This document shows, one piece after another, positions 33,878 to 41,640 of a stretch of DNA of 64,000 nucleotides. Origin of the DNA: Litoreibacter roseus (GTDB lineage: Bacteria; Pseudomonadota; Alphaproteobacteria; Rhodobacterales; Rhodobacteraceae); contig NZ_BLJE01000006.1 in NCBI RefSeq assembly GCF_009811795.1, positions 1 through 64,000 on the forward strand, in the 5' to 3' direction. How positions within the stretch are numbered: position 1 is the stretch's first letter; the number at the start of each line of letters is the position of its first letter. The position numbers were made by a program, and so were the translations under genes. The notes beneath the pieces were generated by a model. That model worked only from the letters and a program-made list of their open reading frames with translations, did no database searches and was not told the DNA's origin.

Positions 33878-34951
33878 TCATCCGTTGATTGCTTCGATAA
33901 TCGCCGTGGCGCTTTGCTCGGTATTGGCGGTGCCACCCAGATCTGCGGTCTTTGTCTCAGGCGCCTGCAACGTCGCTTCGATTGCGGCTTCAAGCGTCTT
34001 GGCCGCCTCGGTTTCACCCAGATGTTCCAGCATTATCGCGGCGGTCCAGACTGCGGCGACCGGGTTGGCAATGCCTTTGCCTGCAATATCAGGGGCCGAG
34101 CCGTGGACGGGTTCGAACATTGATGGGAACACTCCCTCGGGATTGATGTTCGCAGCTGGCGCAATCCCGATGGACCCGGCAACGGCAGGACCCAGATCAG
34201 ACAGGATGTCGCCAAAAAGATTGGAGCCGACCACCACGTCGAACCAGTCCGGATGCTGAACGAAATGCGCCGTGAGAATGTCGATGTGGTACTGAGATGT
34301 CTCTATTTCGGGGTGACGCTTCCCGGCCGCTGCGAACCGTTCGTCCCAGAACGGCATCGTGTGAACGATCCCGTTGGACTTCGTGGCGGATGTCACGTGC
34401 TTGCGTTTGCGCTGTTTTGCGACCTTGAATGCGTAATCCATGATCCTGTCGGTGCCGCGCCGTGTGAACATAGCTTCCTGAACAGCCACCTCATTTTCAG
34501 TGCCGCGGTACAGCCTTCCGCCGATCTCGGAATACTCGCCTTCGACATTTTCTCGGACGACGATGAAGTCGATTTCTTCAGGTTTACGATTGGCCAAAGG
34601 GGACTGCACCCCTTTGAGCAAGCGGACCGGACGCACGTTCGCGTAGAGATCAAGCTCGCGTCTCAAAGGGATCAGTAGACCCCAGAGCGAGACATGGTCT
34701 TCCACCGTCGGCCATCCGACAGCGCCCAGATAGATCGCATCATGTTCCTTGACCTGAGCGATACCATCATCGGGCATCATCTGGCCTGTTTCCACGTAGC
34801 GTTCGCACGACCAGTCGAATTCTGTCCATGTCAGGCTGAACCCGTGCTTGGCTGCCGCAGCTTCTGCTGCGCGCTGACCAACGGGTATGACTTCCTTGCC
34901 GATGCCATCCCCGGGGATGGAGGCGATTTTGTAGGTTTTGCCGCTGGCCAA
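33878..34951 (-). CDS. Tartrate/D-malate dehydrogenase (decarboxylating)
   Basis: A 357-residue enzyme of the isocitrate/isopropylmalate dehydrogenase family, closest by eye to tartrate dehydrogenase/decarboxylase (TtuC/DmlA). Characteristic pieces are IPGDGIGKEVIPVG, AIYLGAVGWP, the substrate Arg region LRRELDLYANVRPV, VVRENVEGEYSEIGGR, and the metal-binding Asp in VVGSNLFGDILSDLG with FEPVHGSAPDIAGKG. It oxidises D-malate or tartrate with NAD to give oxaloacetate or pyruvate-level products. The start appears to be TTG at 34951, with AAGGA 8 bp upstream, 4 bp after the dehalogenase-like gene. The operon context suggests use of an imported dicarboxylate. Confidence 0.88.
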   Translation of the reverse strand: MASGKTYKIASIPGDGIGKEVIPVGQRAAEAAAAKHGFSLTWTEFDWSCERYVETGQMMPDDGIAQVKEHDAIYLGAVGWPTVEDHVSLWGLLIPLRRELDLYANVRPVRLLKGVQSPLANRKPEEIDFIVVRENVEGEYSEIGGRLYRGTENEVAVQEAMFTRRGTDRIMDYAFKVAKQRKRKHVTSATKSNGIVHTMPFWDERFAAAGKRHPEIETSQYHIDILTAHFVQHPDWFDVVVGSNLFGDILSDLGPAVAGSIGIAPAANINPEGVFPSMFEPVHGSAPDIAGKGIANPVAAVWTAAIMLEHLGETEAAKTLEAAIEATLQAPETKTADLGGTANTEQSATAIIEAING

Positions 34952-34955
34952 GTGC

Positions 34956-35831
34956 TTAATCCTTCGCGAAGAAACGGTTAAATTGGGTTATGATTTCGTC
35001 GGGCAGCTCTTCGGCCAGATAATGTCCGGCGGGCAGAGCCTCGCCCTGGACCTCACGGGCGCGCATCCGCCAGAGTGCAAGGCAGTCAAAATGTGCCTCG
35101 ATTGCGCCATGGACACCCCACAGAGCCAAAACCGGGCATTTCAGCTTGAAATCGCCATCTTCATTGTCGTGCTTGATGTCGATCGTTGCGGCCGCGCGGT
35201 AATCTTCGCAACTGGCGTGGATCGTTTTGGGATTGCGGAACGCGGCAAGATAATCGTTCATCGCATGTTGGGTAAATGGCGTCAGTCCTGCCACCCCTGA
35301 TCCGCATTTCTTCTTCCAGTACGCGTCCGGATCAGGCTCGATCATGCGCTCAGGGAAAGGCGCCTTCTGGATGAGGAAGAACCAGTGCCAATAGGCGCGC
35401 GCGAATGCATCGGTGGTATTCGCATACATTTCGCGGGTAGGGGCGATGTCGAGCACCGCCAGCTTTTCGACCCGATCCGAGAAATCAATCGCAAGACGGT
35501 GAGCAACCCGAGCGCCACGGTCATGGGCGCCAACATGGAATTTGAGAAACCCGCGACCCTCCATAAGGCTTGCCATATCCTTAGCCATAGCCCGTTTCGA
35601 ATACGGCGCATGGTCGGATGTCGTCTCGGGCTTGGAAGATCGTCCATAACCTCGCAAATCAGCCGCGACTACCGTGAAGCTTTCGGCAAGCTTCGGGGCC
35701 ACCTTGTGCCACATTGCGTGGGTCTGAGGATAGCCGTGCAGAAGCAGAAGGGGCGGGCCGTCGCCACCGATGACACCGTAGATTTGGGCTTCACCGCTGT
35801 CGTGGGTGAATGGATGGAAACCTTCAAACAT
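34956..35831 (-). CDS. Haloacetate (fluoroacetate) dehalogenase-like hydrolase
   Basis: A 291-residue alpha/beta hydrolase that starts MFEGF like characterised fluoroacetate dehalogenases. From that start, the key residues fall at or within one position of the published numbers for the Burkholderia FA1 enzyme: Asp104-Arg105 and Arg108 (HDRGARV), Asp128 (VLDIAPT), His149-Trp150 (YWHW), Tyr211 and His270 (PAGHY). Asp104, Asp128 and His270 would be the catalytic triad, and His149, Trp150 and Tyr211 the halide pocket. An in-frame ATG 12 codons upstream is less likely. It lies between a LysR gene and a tartrate dehydrogenase gene on the same strand. Activity on C-F versus C-Cl bonds or an ester cannot be decided from sequence. 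Confidence 0.87.
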   Translation of the reverse strand: MFEGFHPFTHDSGEAQIYGVIGGDGPPLLLLHGYPQTHAMWHKVAPKLAESFTVVAADLRGYGRSSKPETTSDHAPYSKRAMAKDMASLMEGRGFLKFHVGAHDRGARVAHRLAIDFSDRVEKLAVLDIAPTREMYANTTDAFARAYWHWFFLIQKAPFPERMIEPDPDAYWKKKCGSGVAGLTPFTQHAMNDYLAAFRNPKTIHASCEDYRAAATIDIKHDNEDGDFKLKCPVLALWGVHGAIEAHFDCLALWRMRAREVQGEALPAGHYLAEELPDEIITQFNRFFAKD

Positions 35832-35893
35832 ATGCCCAGATAAGGTGTTCCAGTTGGGCTTGTCCAATCAGTTTAATTGAGACACATTTTTGA

Positions 35894-36775
35894 TTAATCC
35901 GGGTGATCGGGCACACATTCGAGGAAATCCAGGGCCGGTTTCATACCCTCACCAGAGCGCCACGCGACGTGAACATCAACAAGCGGACAGGGCTCGCTGA
36001 GGGGAAGGTAAACGACATCATCGCGTTTGAATTGGCTGACCCATTCGGGGACCAGTGAGACACCCAGACCGGCCGCGACCATTGCAATGATCATGTGCCG
36101 TTCATTCGCCTCTTGCAGGATATGTGGTTCGATCCCGTTATCACGAAAATGCTTGTGAATAACGTCAAAGAGAATGGGCCTGTGGGACCGCGCGGGGATG
36201 ACCAATGGCTGCCCCGCAATATCATGGAGCGATACGGAGCTTTCTTTTGCAAAGGGACTATCGCCCGGCAACGCAACGACGATCGGCTCGCTGAAGACCG
36301 CCCTCGACTCCAAATAGCTTTCCTTCGGCGGAATGCGCACGAAAGCGACATCCAGCGATCGGTTTGCAAGTGCATGAATTGCGGGCGCAGAAAGCATCTC
36401 AAAAATTTTGATTTCGGTCTGTGGATACCTACTTCTGAACCGGCGCACGACTTCAGGCAAAAGGCCGACAGTTGCCGAATCGACGCCGCCCACTTTCAGG
36501 AGGCCCATGCCATCGTCGCGCACGGATCGTGCCGCAGTTACGGCGGCATCTGCTTGCGCAAGGGTGGCTTTCGCCTCGGGCAGAAATGTCTCGCCCGCCC
36601 GTGTCAGGCTTACGCTTCGCGTTGTGCGCTCAAACAATTTGACGCCGAGGCGCTCTTCCAAGTTCTTGATCTGAGCAGATAACGCAGGTTGCGCCATATT
36701 CATTGCCTCAGCCGCGCGACCGAAGTGCAGTCCGTCTGCGACGGCAAGAAATATACGCAGCTGCTTAAGCTCCAT
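35894..36775 (-). CDS. LysR family transcriptional regulator
   Basis: A 293-residue LysR-type regulator of the CbbR/BenM-like shape. The HTH is MELKQLRIFLAVADGLHFGR with AAEAMNMAQPALSAQIKNLE. The effector domain contains LLKVGGVDSATVGLLPEVVR. GGAG precedes the start by 9 bp. It is divergent from the TctC gene and upstream of the dehalogenase-like gene on the same strand, so it is placed to control both the transporter and the catabolic genes. A perfect inverted repeat lies in the 126-bp gap. Confidence 0.93.
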   Translation of the reverse strand: MELKQLRIFLAVADGLHFGRAAEAMNMAQPALSAQIKNLEERLGVKLFERTTRSVSLTRAGETFLPEAKATLAQADAAVTAARSVRDDGMGLLKVGGVDSATVGLLPEVVRRFRSRYPQTEIKIFEMLSAPAIHALANRSLDVAFVRIPPKESYLESRAVFSEPIVVALPGDSPFAKESSVSLHDIAGQPLVIPARSHRPILFDVIHKHFRDNGIEPHILQEANERHMIIAMVAAGLGVSLVPEWVSQFKRDDVVYLPLSEPCPLVDVHVAWRSGEGMKPALDFLECVPDHPD

Positions 36776-36792
36776 GGCGGGTGTCTCCTTGT

Positions 36793-36826
36793 TTGAGATG
36801 TTTTATTTATAACAATTCCATCTCAA
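36793..36826. promoter_or_regulatory. Inverted repeat between LysR gene and tctC
   Basis: TTGAGATG (36793-36800) and CATCTCAA (36819-36826) form a perfect 8-bp inverted repeat with an 18-bp AT-rich centre. It starts 18 bp upstream of the LysR start and lies about 75 bp before tctC. The placement fits an operator for the LysR regulator on a divergent promoter pair. Confidence 0.55.
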
Positions 36827-36901
36827 TCAATTGAATTCGTCAGCGTTATGGTGGCGTCCGGGAGAAACATCAAAAAAATATTTAACTTGGAGGAGATCCA
36901 C

Positions 36902-37849
36902 ATGAAGAGATTCCTGACAGCCGTTGCGACGACCGCAGCTTTGGTCACCGCAACAACCAGCTTTGCCGCCGATTACCCAACCAAGCCAGTGACGTATATC
37001 ATTCCCTACAACCCGGGCGGTGAGTCCGACGTGACGGCCCGCTTTCAAGAGGCATATTTCAGTGACGTCGCCGGGCAAGACGTAGTTATCCAGTACAAGC
37101 CAGGGGCAGGGGGCGCGACCGCGTGGGCCCAGCTGAATACGCTTGAAGCCGATGGCTACACCATCATGAACGTGAACTTCCCGCACGCGATCCTTCAGCC
37201 CGCGATCAAGGATGTCGGTTACCAAACTGAAGACGTTATCCCGGCGTATATCTTCCACTACACGCCAGACGCCATCGTCGTGCGTGCGGACAGCCCCTAT
37301 CAGACCTTGCAGGACATGATCGACGACGCCAAGGCCAACCCTGGCTCGTTGACGTTCGGCGGATCCGGAACCAATTCGGCCAACCACTTGGCAGCCGTGC
37401 GGTTCGATCAGATGGCAGATGTCACATCGACCTACATCCCGTTCAAAGGATCGTCGCCCGCCATGGCAGCGCTTCTGGGAAATCAGATCAAGGCTGCGAT
37501 GACTTATACGACTCAAGGTATCAAAGCGGGCGACCAGGTACGGGTTCTGGCCATTGCTACGGACGAGCGTGTGCCATCCTTCCCGGATGTTCCAACCTTC
37601 AAAGAACTTGGCTTTGACTATGTTGCCGGAGCCTATCGCGGCGTCACACTGCCAAAGGACACGCCCCAAGACGTTCGTCAGAAGGTTTCGGACATCATCG
37701 GCGAGATCAACGCAAATCCTGAGTTTCAGCAAAAGCTGATCGAGAACGGCTATGTTCTGGTAGACATACCCACCGATCAGATGGCTGACTGGATCGAAGA
37801 ACGCCGCGCCGAGTATGCCGAAGGCATCGAAGCGCTCAAGGCAAACTGA
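36902..37849 (+). CDS. TTT transporter substrate-binding protein (TctC family)
   Basis: A 315-residue periplasmic binding protein of the tripartite tricarboxylate transporter family. It has a signal peptide (MKRFLTAVATTAALVTATTS, cleavage near SFAAD). The Bug/TctC pattern follows: YPTKPVTYIIPYNPGGESD, GAGGATAWAQLN, and TFGGSGTNSANHLAAV. The conserved Asp in YNPGGESD commonly contacts a substrate carboxylate. GGAGGAG lies 8 bp upstream of the ATG at 36902. It heads the tctC-tctA-tctB operon; the ligand is probably a small carboxylate. Confidence 0.93.
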   Translation: MKRFLTAVATTAALVTATTSFAADYPTKPVTYIIPYNPGGESDVTARFQEAYFSDVAGQDVVIQYKPGAGGATAWAQLNTLEADGYTIMNVNFPHAILQPAIKDVGYQTEDVIPAYIFHYTPDAIVVRADSPYQTLQDMIDDAKANPGSLTFGGSGTNSANHLAAVRFDQMADVTSTYIPFKGSSPAMAALLGNQIKAAMTYTTQGIKAGDQVRVLAIATDERVPSFPDVPTFKELGFDYVAGAYRGVTLPKDTPQDVRQKVSDIIGEINANPEFQQKLIENGYVLVDIPTDQMADWIEERRAEYAEGIEALKAN

Positions 37850-37875
37850 AGATCTGAAGCTGAAGAGGAACGCTG

Positions 37876-39375
37876 ATGTTAGAGTCGCTCTGGTCGGCCC
37901 TGTCGCCTTTCAATCTGACATTGGCGTTCTTCGGCGTCATCGCGGGAACTTTGATCGGGTCACTGCCCGGTCTTTCCGCGACGATGGCCGTCGCTGTTCT
38001 GGTGCCGTTTACCTTCGCGATGGATCCGGCCTCTGGCCTGATTGCGTTGGGGGCGGTTTATACAGGGGCCATCTACGGCGGAGCCTATTCCGCAATTTTG
38101 GTCAATACACCGGGAACACCCGCTGCCATTGCGACCGCAATGGACGGGTTTCCGATGGCCAAGCGCGGTGACGGTGATCTTGCGGTCACGCTGTCCTGCA
38201 TAGGGTCTGTCATCGGTGGTCTCGTCGGCGCCCTTGCGCTGCTGTTTCTGGCGCCGCCGCTGTCGACCATTGCTCTGGCCTTTGGGCCCGTGGAATACTT
38301 CTGGCTCGCGATATTCGGACTTTCGCTGATCGCCACCCTATCCAAAGGAAATACATTAAAGGGGCTCATCGGCGGCGCGATCGGGCTTTTGCTTGCCTGC
38401 GTCGGATCCGCTGTCGTAGGTGGCGATGTGCGCTACACCTTTGGCCAAGTGCAGTTGCTGGGCGGGATACCGGTCATTCCGGCACTCATCGGGCTCTATT
38501 GCATCCCCGTGCTGATAAACCTCGTCGTCAAACCGGACGATCACTTGGAGCGTCGGACTGCGCAGGTCAAAGGTTTTCGCCTGCTTGAGGCACTTGGCTT
38601 GATGTGGCGCTCTAAAGTTAATGTTCTTCGCTCGTCTGTTCTCGGAACAGCCATTGGTATCTTGCCCGCGGCGGGCGGATCTGTGGCAGGCCTTGTCGCC
38701 TATTCTGAAGCCAAACGTACATCGAAGACGCCAGAAGAGTTCGGCAAAGGTGCAACGGACGGCATCATCGCGTCAGAGACGGCGAACTCCGCCACGGTCG
38801 GGGGTGGCTTCATTCCCACACTTGTTCTTGGTATTCCCGGAACGCCGCCCGACGCAATCATCCTTGGCGCGCTTTTGGTTCAGGGCATCCGGACCGGGCC
38901 GCAGCTTTTCACCCAGCAGGCTGATATTGTCTTCACCTTTGTGATGGGGCTTCTCATCGCTACAATCCTGATGCTTCCCGTGGGGCTTGTGATGGGGCGC
39001 TATGCGTTTAAGTTGATCATCAATATCCCGAAAACTGCCCTCACACCTGCGGTCGCCTTGCTGACTGTCATTGGCGCCTTCGCGATCGAGGTGAACACGG
39101 TACACGTTCTGATCATGATCATTCTTGGCATCATCAGTTGGCTCATCGCCCGGATCGGGTTTGAGGCATCGCCGATCGTCTTGGGTCTCATCTTAGGGCC
39201 AATCGCCGAGGCCGGGTTTGTCCAGGCGTGGTTGATCGGTGGCGCGCAGGGCAACATTCCCGCGATGTTCTTCACGCAACCCATATCGTTGGCCATCATT
39301 GCGATGACTGTTCTAACGCTTGTCACGCCCTTCATCGCGGAGCGACGAAAGCGGATGAAAGGGGTAAAAACATGA
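37876..39375 (+). CDS. TTT transporter large permease (TctA family)
   Basis: A 499-residue membrane protein with about 12 helices. The duplicated TctA signature is visible: IGSLPGLSATMAVAVLVPFT in the first half, then TPGTPAAIATAMDGFPMAKRG and, in the second half, IGILPAAGGSVAGLVAYSEA and VLGIPGTPPDAIILGALLVQG. It forms the transport channel with TctB. GAGGA sits 6 bp before the ATG. It ends in an ATGA overlap with tctB. Confidence 0.95.
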   Translation: MLESLWSALSPFNLTLAFFGVIAGTLIGSLPGLSATMAVAVLVPFTFAMDPASGLIALGAVYTGAIYGGAYSAILVNTPGTPAAIATAMDGFPMAKRGDGDLAVTLSCIGSVIGGLVGALALLFLAPPLSTIALAFGPVEYFWLAIFGLSLIATLSKGNTLKGLIGGAIGLLLACVGSAVVGGDVRYTFGQVQLLGGIPVIPALIGLYCIPVLINLVVKPDDHLERRTAQVKGFRLLEALGLMWRSKVNVLRSSVLGTAIGILPAAGGSVAGLVAYSEAKRTSKTPEEFGKGATDGIIASETANSATVGGGFIPTLVLGIPGTPPDAIILGALLVQGIRTGPQLFTQQADIVFTFVMGLLIATILMLPVGLVMGRYAFKLIINIPKTALTPAVALLTVIGAFAIEVNTVHVLIMIILGIISWLIARIGFEASPIVLGLILGPIAEAGFVQAWLIGGAQGNIPAMFFTQPISLAIIAMTVLTLVTPFIAERRKRMKGVKT

Positions 39376-39827
39376 GCGGGCAGGGCGCATCACGATCCAT
39401 AGCTCCAGATCTTGCCGGCGCGCTTCTGGCTGTCTGTCTCGGCGCCTATGCGATATACGAAACCAAGGATATGTCAGATCTAGGGGCGGTTTTCCCGACG
39501 GCGGCCGGCACGCTTTGCATTCTCGGTGGCGTTGCTCTTACGCTGCTGGCCTTCAAAAACAGATCAAGACCTTCGGATCTTACATTGGAACGTCCGGACT
39601 GGCCGCGAATGGTCGCCTTGTCCGTCGTTTTGCTGGCTTGGGCGGTTCTGCTGAAACCGTTGGGCTTCATCATCTCCTCCCTCGTGGGCATGACGGCGGT
39701 GGTTTGGCTGACGTGGCGGGGTGCGGCGACCGTCAAAGCCGTGGTTGTTCACGCGGTGGCGCTGGCGATCCTTATGGTAGGGTTCTACAGCCTGATGGTC
39801 TTCGTCCTGAGAATAGCGGTTCCCTGA
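39372..39827 (+). CDS. TTT transporter small permease (TctB family)
   Basis: A 151-residue membrane protein with four hydrophobic helices, as usual for TctB: DLAGALLAVCLGAYAIYETK, FPTAAGTLCILGGVALTLLA, MVALSVVLLAWAVLLKPLGF and VVHAVALAILMVGFYSLMVF. The start ATG at 39372 overlaps the tctA stop; upstream open sequence in this frame is antisense shadow. Note the usual gene order tctC-tctB-tctA is changed here to C-A-B. Confidence 0.88.
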   Translation: MSGQGASRSIAPDLAGALLAVCLGAYAIYETKDMSDLGAVFPTAAGTLCILGGVALTLLAFKNRSRPSDLTLERPDWPRMVALSVVLLAWAVLLKPLGFIISSLVGMTAVVWLTWRGAATVKAVVVHAVALAILMVGFYSLMVFVLRIAVP

Positions 39828-39945
39828 GCCAGATCTGAAGGCGTCGGCCGTTCAGTAGAACATGCGGGCGACGAAACGGTTTGCGTTCACGCCACGCGAT
39901 GATATCGATTTTCGCGGGGGCCGGGATACGGGCATCGGATACATC

Positions 39946-40683
39946 ATGACTTCTTCTTTTCTTCGGCATGCGGCTGTCATCACGTCCGTGCTGGCGGTTG
40001 GTGGATGCTGGAGCACCCCGGAGCCGGTCGATCTGCTGTCGTTGGAATTTGGTCAGCCCGCCGATGAGGTGCTGGATCAAGAGCATGATCAGATCATCGC
40101 CATGACGGACACCCTTCAGGCGGCAGGTACCTTGAATTTGTTGGTCCGTCAGTCCGACCGCTTCACATTTGCCGGGGTCCCGCTGATCTACAAGGACGAT
40201 CCAGACTACCTGGAAAACCCAGATATCATGTTCCTTTTCTACTCGGAGACGGTCATGGAAGAGATCGCACAGCGGATTGCATCCGGACTGGGTGGGGCCA
40301 GCTTTAGTATCAAAGCAAGGCCAGAGCAGCCGGTCAGTTTTGCGGAGCGTCTGAAAACCCTCGGCGCACTGGACGCTCTAATTGGCATCGCGGTGACTTA
40401 TCACGACGAGGAGTTTCTAGCTCAGATTGACACCAATCTGTCTGAGCGTTTTGGCCAAGGCACGCCGATAGAACACATAGATGACGGGACTTTCTGGAAA
40501 GACGGTGGGCGCTACATCATGTTTGCCGCGGAATACGGTATACTCGGTATCTATCCCGACGCGCAGGCTTGGAACGGGTGTCTTTATGCGGGACCAATTG
40601 GCGTGGTTGATGTTGGCGGGTGTGACCGTGAGGGTCATGCGGCAGAGTGGCCGACCAACATGAGAAAACGGCCTGATCTATAG
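39946..40683 (+). CDS. Putative lipoprotein of unknown function
   Basis: A 245-residue protein. From the ATG at 39946 it has a short signal (MTSSFLRHAAVITSVLAVGG) ending in a plausible lipobox VGGC, so the mature protein would begin with a lipidated Cys. I do not recognise a domain. The protein is acidic, contains four further Cys-poor blocks, and ends with a cluster CLYAGPIGVVDVGGC. An in-frame ATG 28 codons upstream would mask the signal and is less likely. It lies between the TTT operon and the convergent DUF882 gene. Confidence 0.6.
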   Translation: MTSSFLRHAAVITSVLAVGGCWSTPEPVDLLSLEFGQPADEVLDQEHDQIIAMTDTLQAAGTLNLLVRQSDRFTFAGVPLIYKDDPDYLENPDIMFLFYSETVMEEIAQRIASGLGGASFSIKARPEQPVSFAERLKTLGALDALIGIAVTYHDEEFLAQIDTNLSERFGQGTPIEHIDDGTFWKDGGRYIMFAAEYGILGIYPDAQAWNGCLYAGPIGVVDVGGCDREGHAAEWPTNMRKRPDL

Positions 40684-40712
40684 CGCGTTCACCGTTCTGT
40701 CTGTCTTGAAAA

Positions 40713-40730
40713 AGACCCGCAGGCGGGTCT
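40713..40730 (-). terminator. Intrinsic terminator of the DUF882 gene
   Basis: On the minus strand AGACCCG-cctg-CGGGTCT is followed directly by TTTTTC. The 7-bp GC-rich stem with T run lies 29 bp past the DUF882 stop. On the plus strand the same hairpin lacks a T tract but may still help to end the lipoprotein transcript. Confidence 0.75.
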
Positions 40731-40758
40731 GACAGGCATTGCTTAACTCAAGTGGGGG

Positions 40759-41328
40759 TTAACGACCCCAAGTCCGAACAGGACCGCAATCCATGTGAAC
40801 AAAATTCGAGCCAGAGTATTTACCCACACCACCTGCAGAACAAGAAGCCGCCGCGCGGGCGATCTGACTGACGGAGCGGGAGTTCAGCCGAAGGTCAGCG
40901 GCCTGACCTTTCATATGAAGGGAATTCTTCGCAACACCGCGGGAGCGGGAGCGGAGCATCGCGTTTGTCTGAGGCGAGCGGTAGCCGGACAGAAGCAGAT
41001 AAGGCTCATCAACGCCCATTAGGTTGTGAGCGGCCGCCATGATATCGATGGTGCGGGTGTCCATGCTGGTGGTGGAGTTCTGACGCCAATCGCGCATCAG
41101 GTGGTTTACCTCTTTCAACCCTTCACGAATGTACTCGCCTTCGATCCAGTAGACCATGTCGAGTTTTTCGCCAGTCCGTGCAGAGTGCATTTGTATGCGC
41201 CGGATATCGCCCGCACCGCGCAGAAATCCGAATACGCCGGAGTAGACCGGTGCGGCGGAGACTGCGGTTGCAGCGAATGCGCCCAGCACAGCACGACGCC
41301 CAATAGAAATAGAGGTAGAATTGCCCAT
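40759..41328 (-). CDS. DUF882 (YcbK-like) peptidase M15-type protein
   Basis: A 189-residue exported protein of the DUF882/Peptidase_M15_2 family, related to E. coli YcbK (MepK). The N-terminus carries a Tat-like signal (IGRRAVLGAFAATAVSAAPV). The zinc-peptidase pattern is present: SGYRSPQTNAMLR, SLHMKGQAADLRL and FVHMDCG, supplying His and Asp ligands. MepK-type enzymes cut meso-DAP crosslinks made by L,D-transpeptidases. It is divergent from an L,D-transpeptidase gene, repeating the ycbB-ycbK neighbourhood of enterobacteria. Confidence 0.88.
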   Translation of the reverse strand: MGNSTSISIGRRAVLGAFAATAVSAAPVYSGVFGFLRGAGDIRRIQMHSARTGEKLDMVYWIEGEYIREGLKEVNHLMRDWRQNSTTSMDTRTIDIMAAAHNLMGVDEPYLLLSGYRSPQTNAMLRSRSRGVAKNSLHMKGQAADLRLNSRSVSQIARAAASCSAGGVGKYSGSNFVHMDCGPVRTWGR

Positions 41329-41640
41329 TTGCCTGTCCCAAGTGTTGCTGCATTCGCAGCTATTGTTTCTTATCCCCGCAGAATTCTTATGACATGAGTT
41401 GATTCTCTGACCAACCCCACGTTGCGCGGATACCCTTAAAAAAACACAAAGTAGGCAAAAAATTGCGCACGGAACGGAACTTTTTAAGTGACGCTATTTC
41501 GACACAATCAAAACTCAGGACTTGCGGTGATTTTAAGGCAACGGCGTGAAAAAAAAGCCACATTCTTAGGGTTGTGATTAGACTTCCCAATCAGACCATT
41601 GAATGGGTATTGTCCATGTCTCCGTGTTCCGAGGTTTTTG
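41329..41640. other. Divergent intergenic region of the DUF882 and L,D-transpeptidase genes
   Basis: About 310 bp with no gene. It is locally AT-rich (around 41440-41580) and should hold the divergent promoters. I did not identify specific boxes. Confidence 0.5.
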
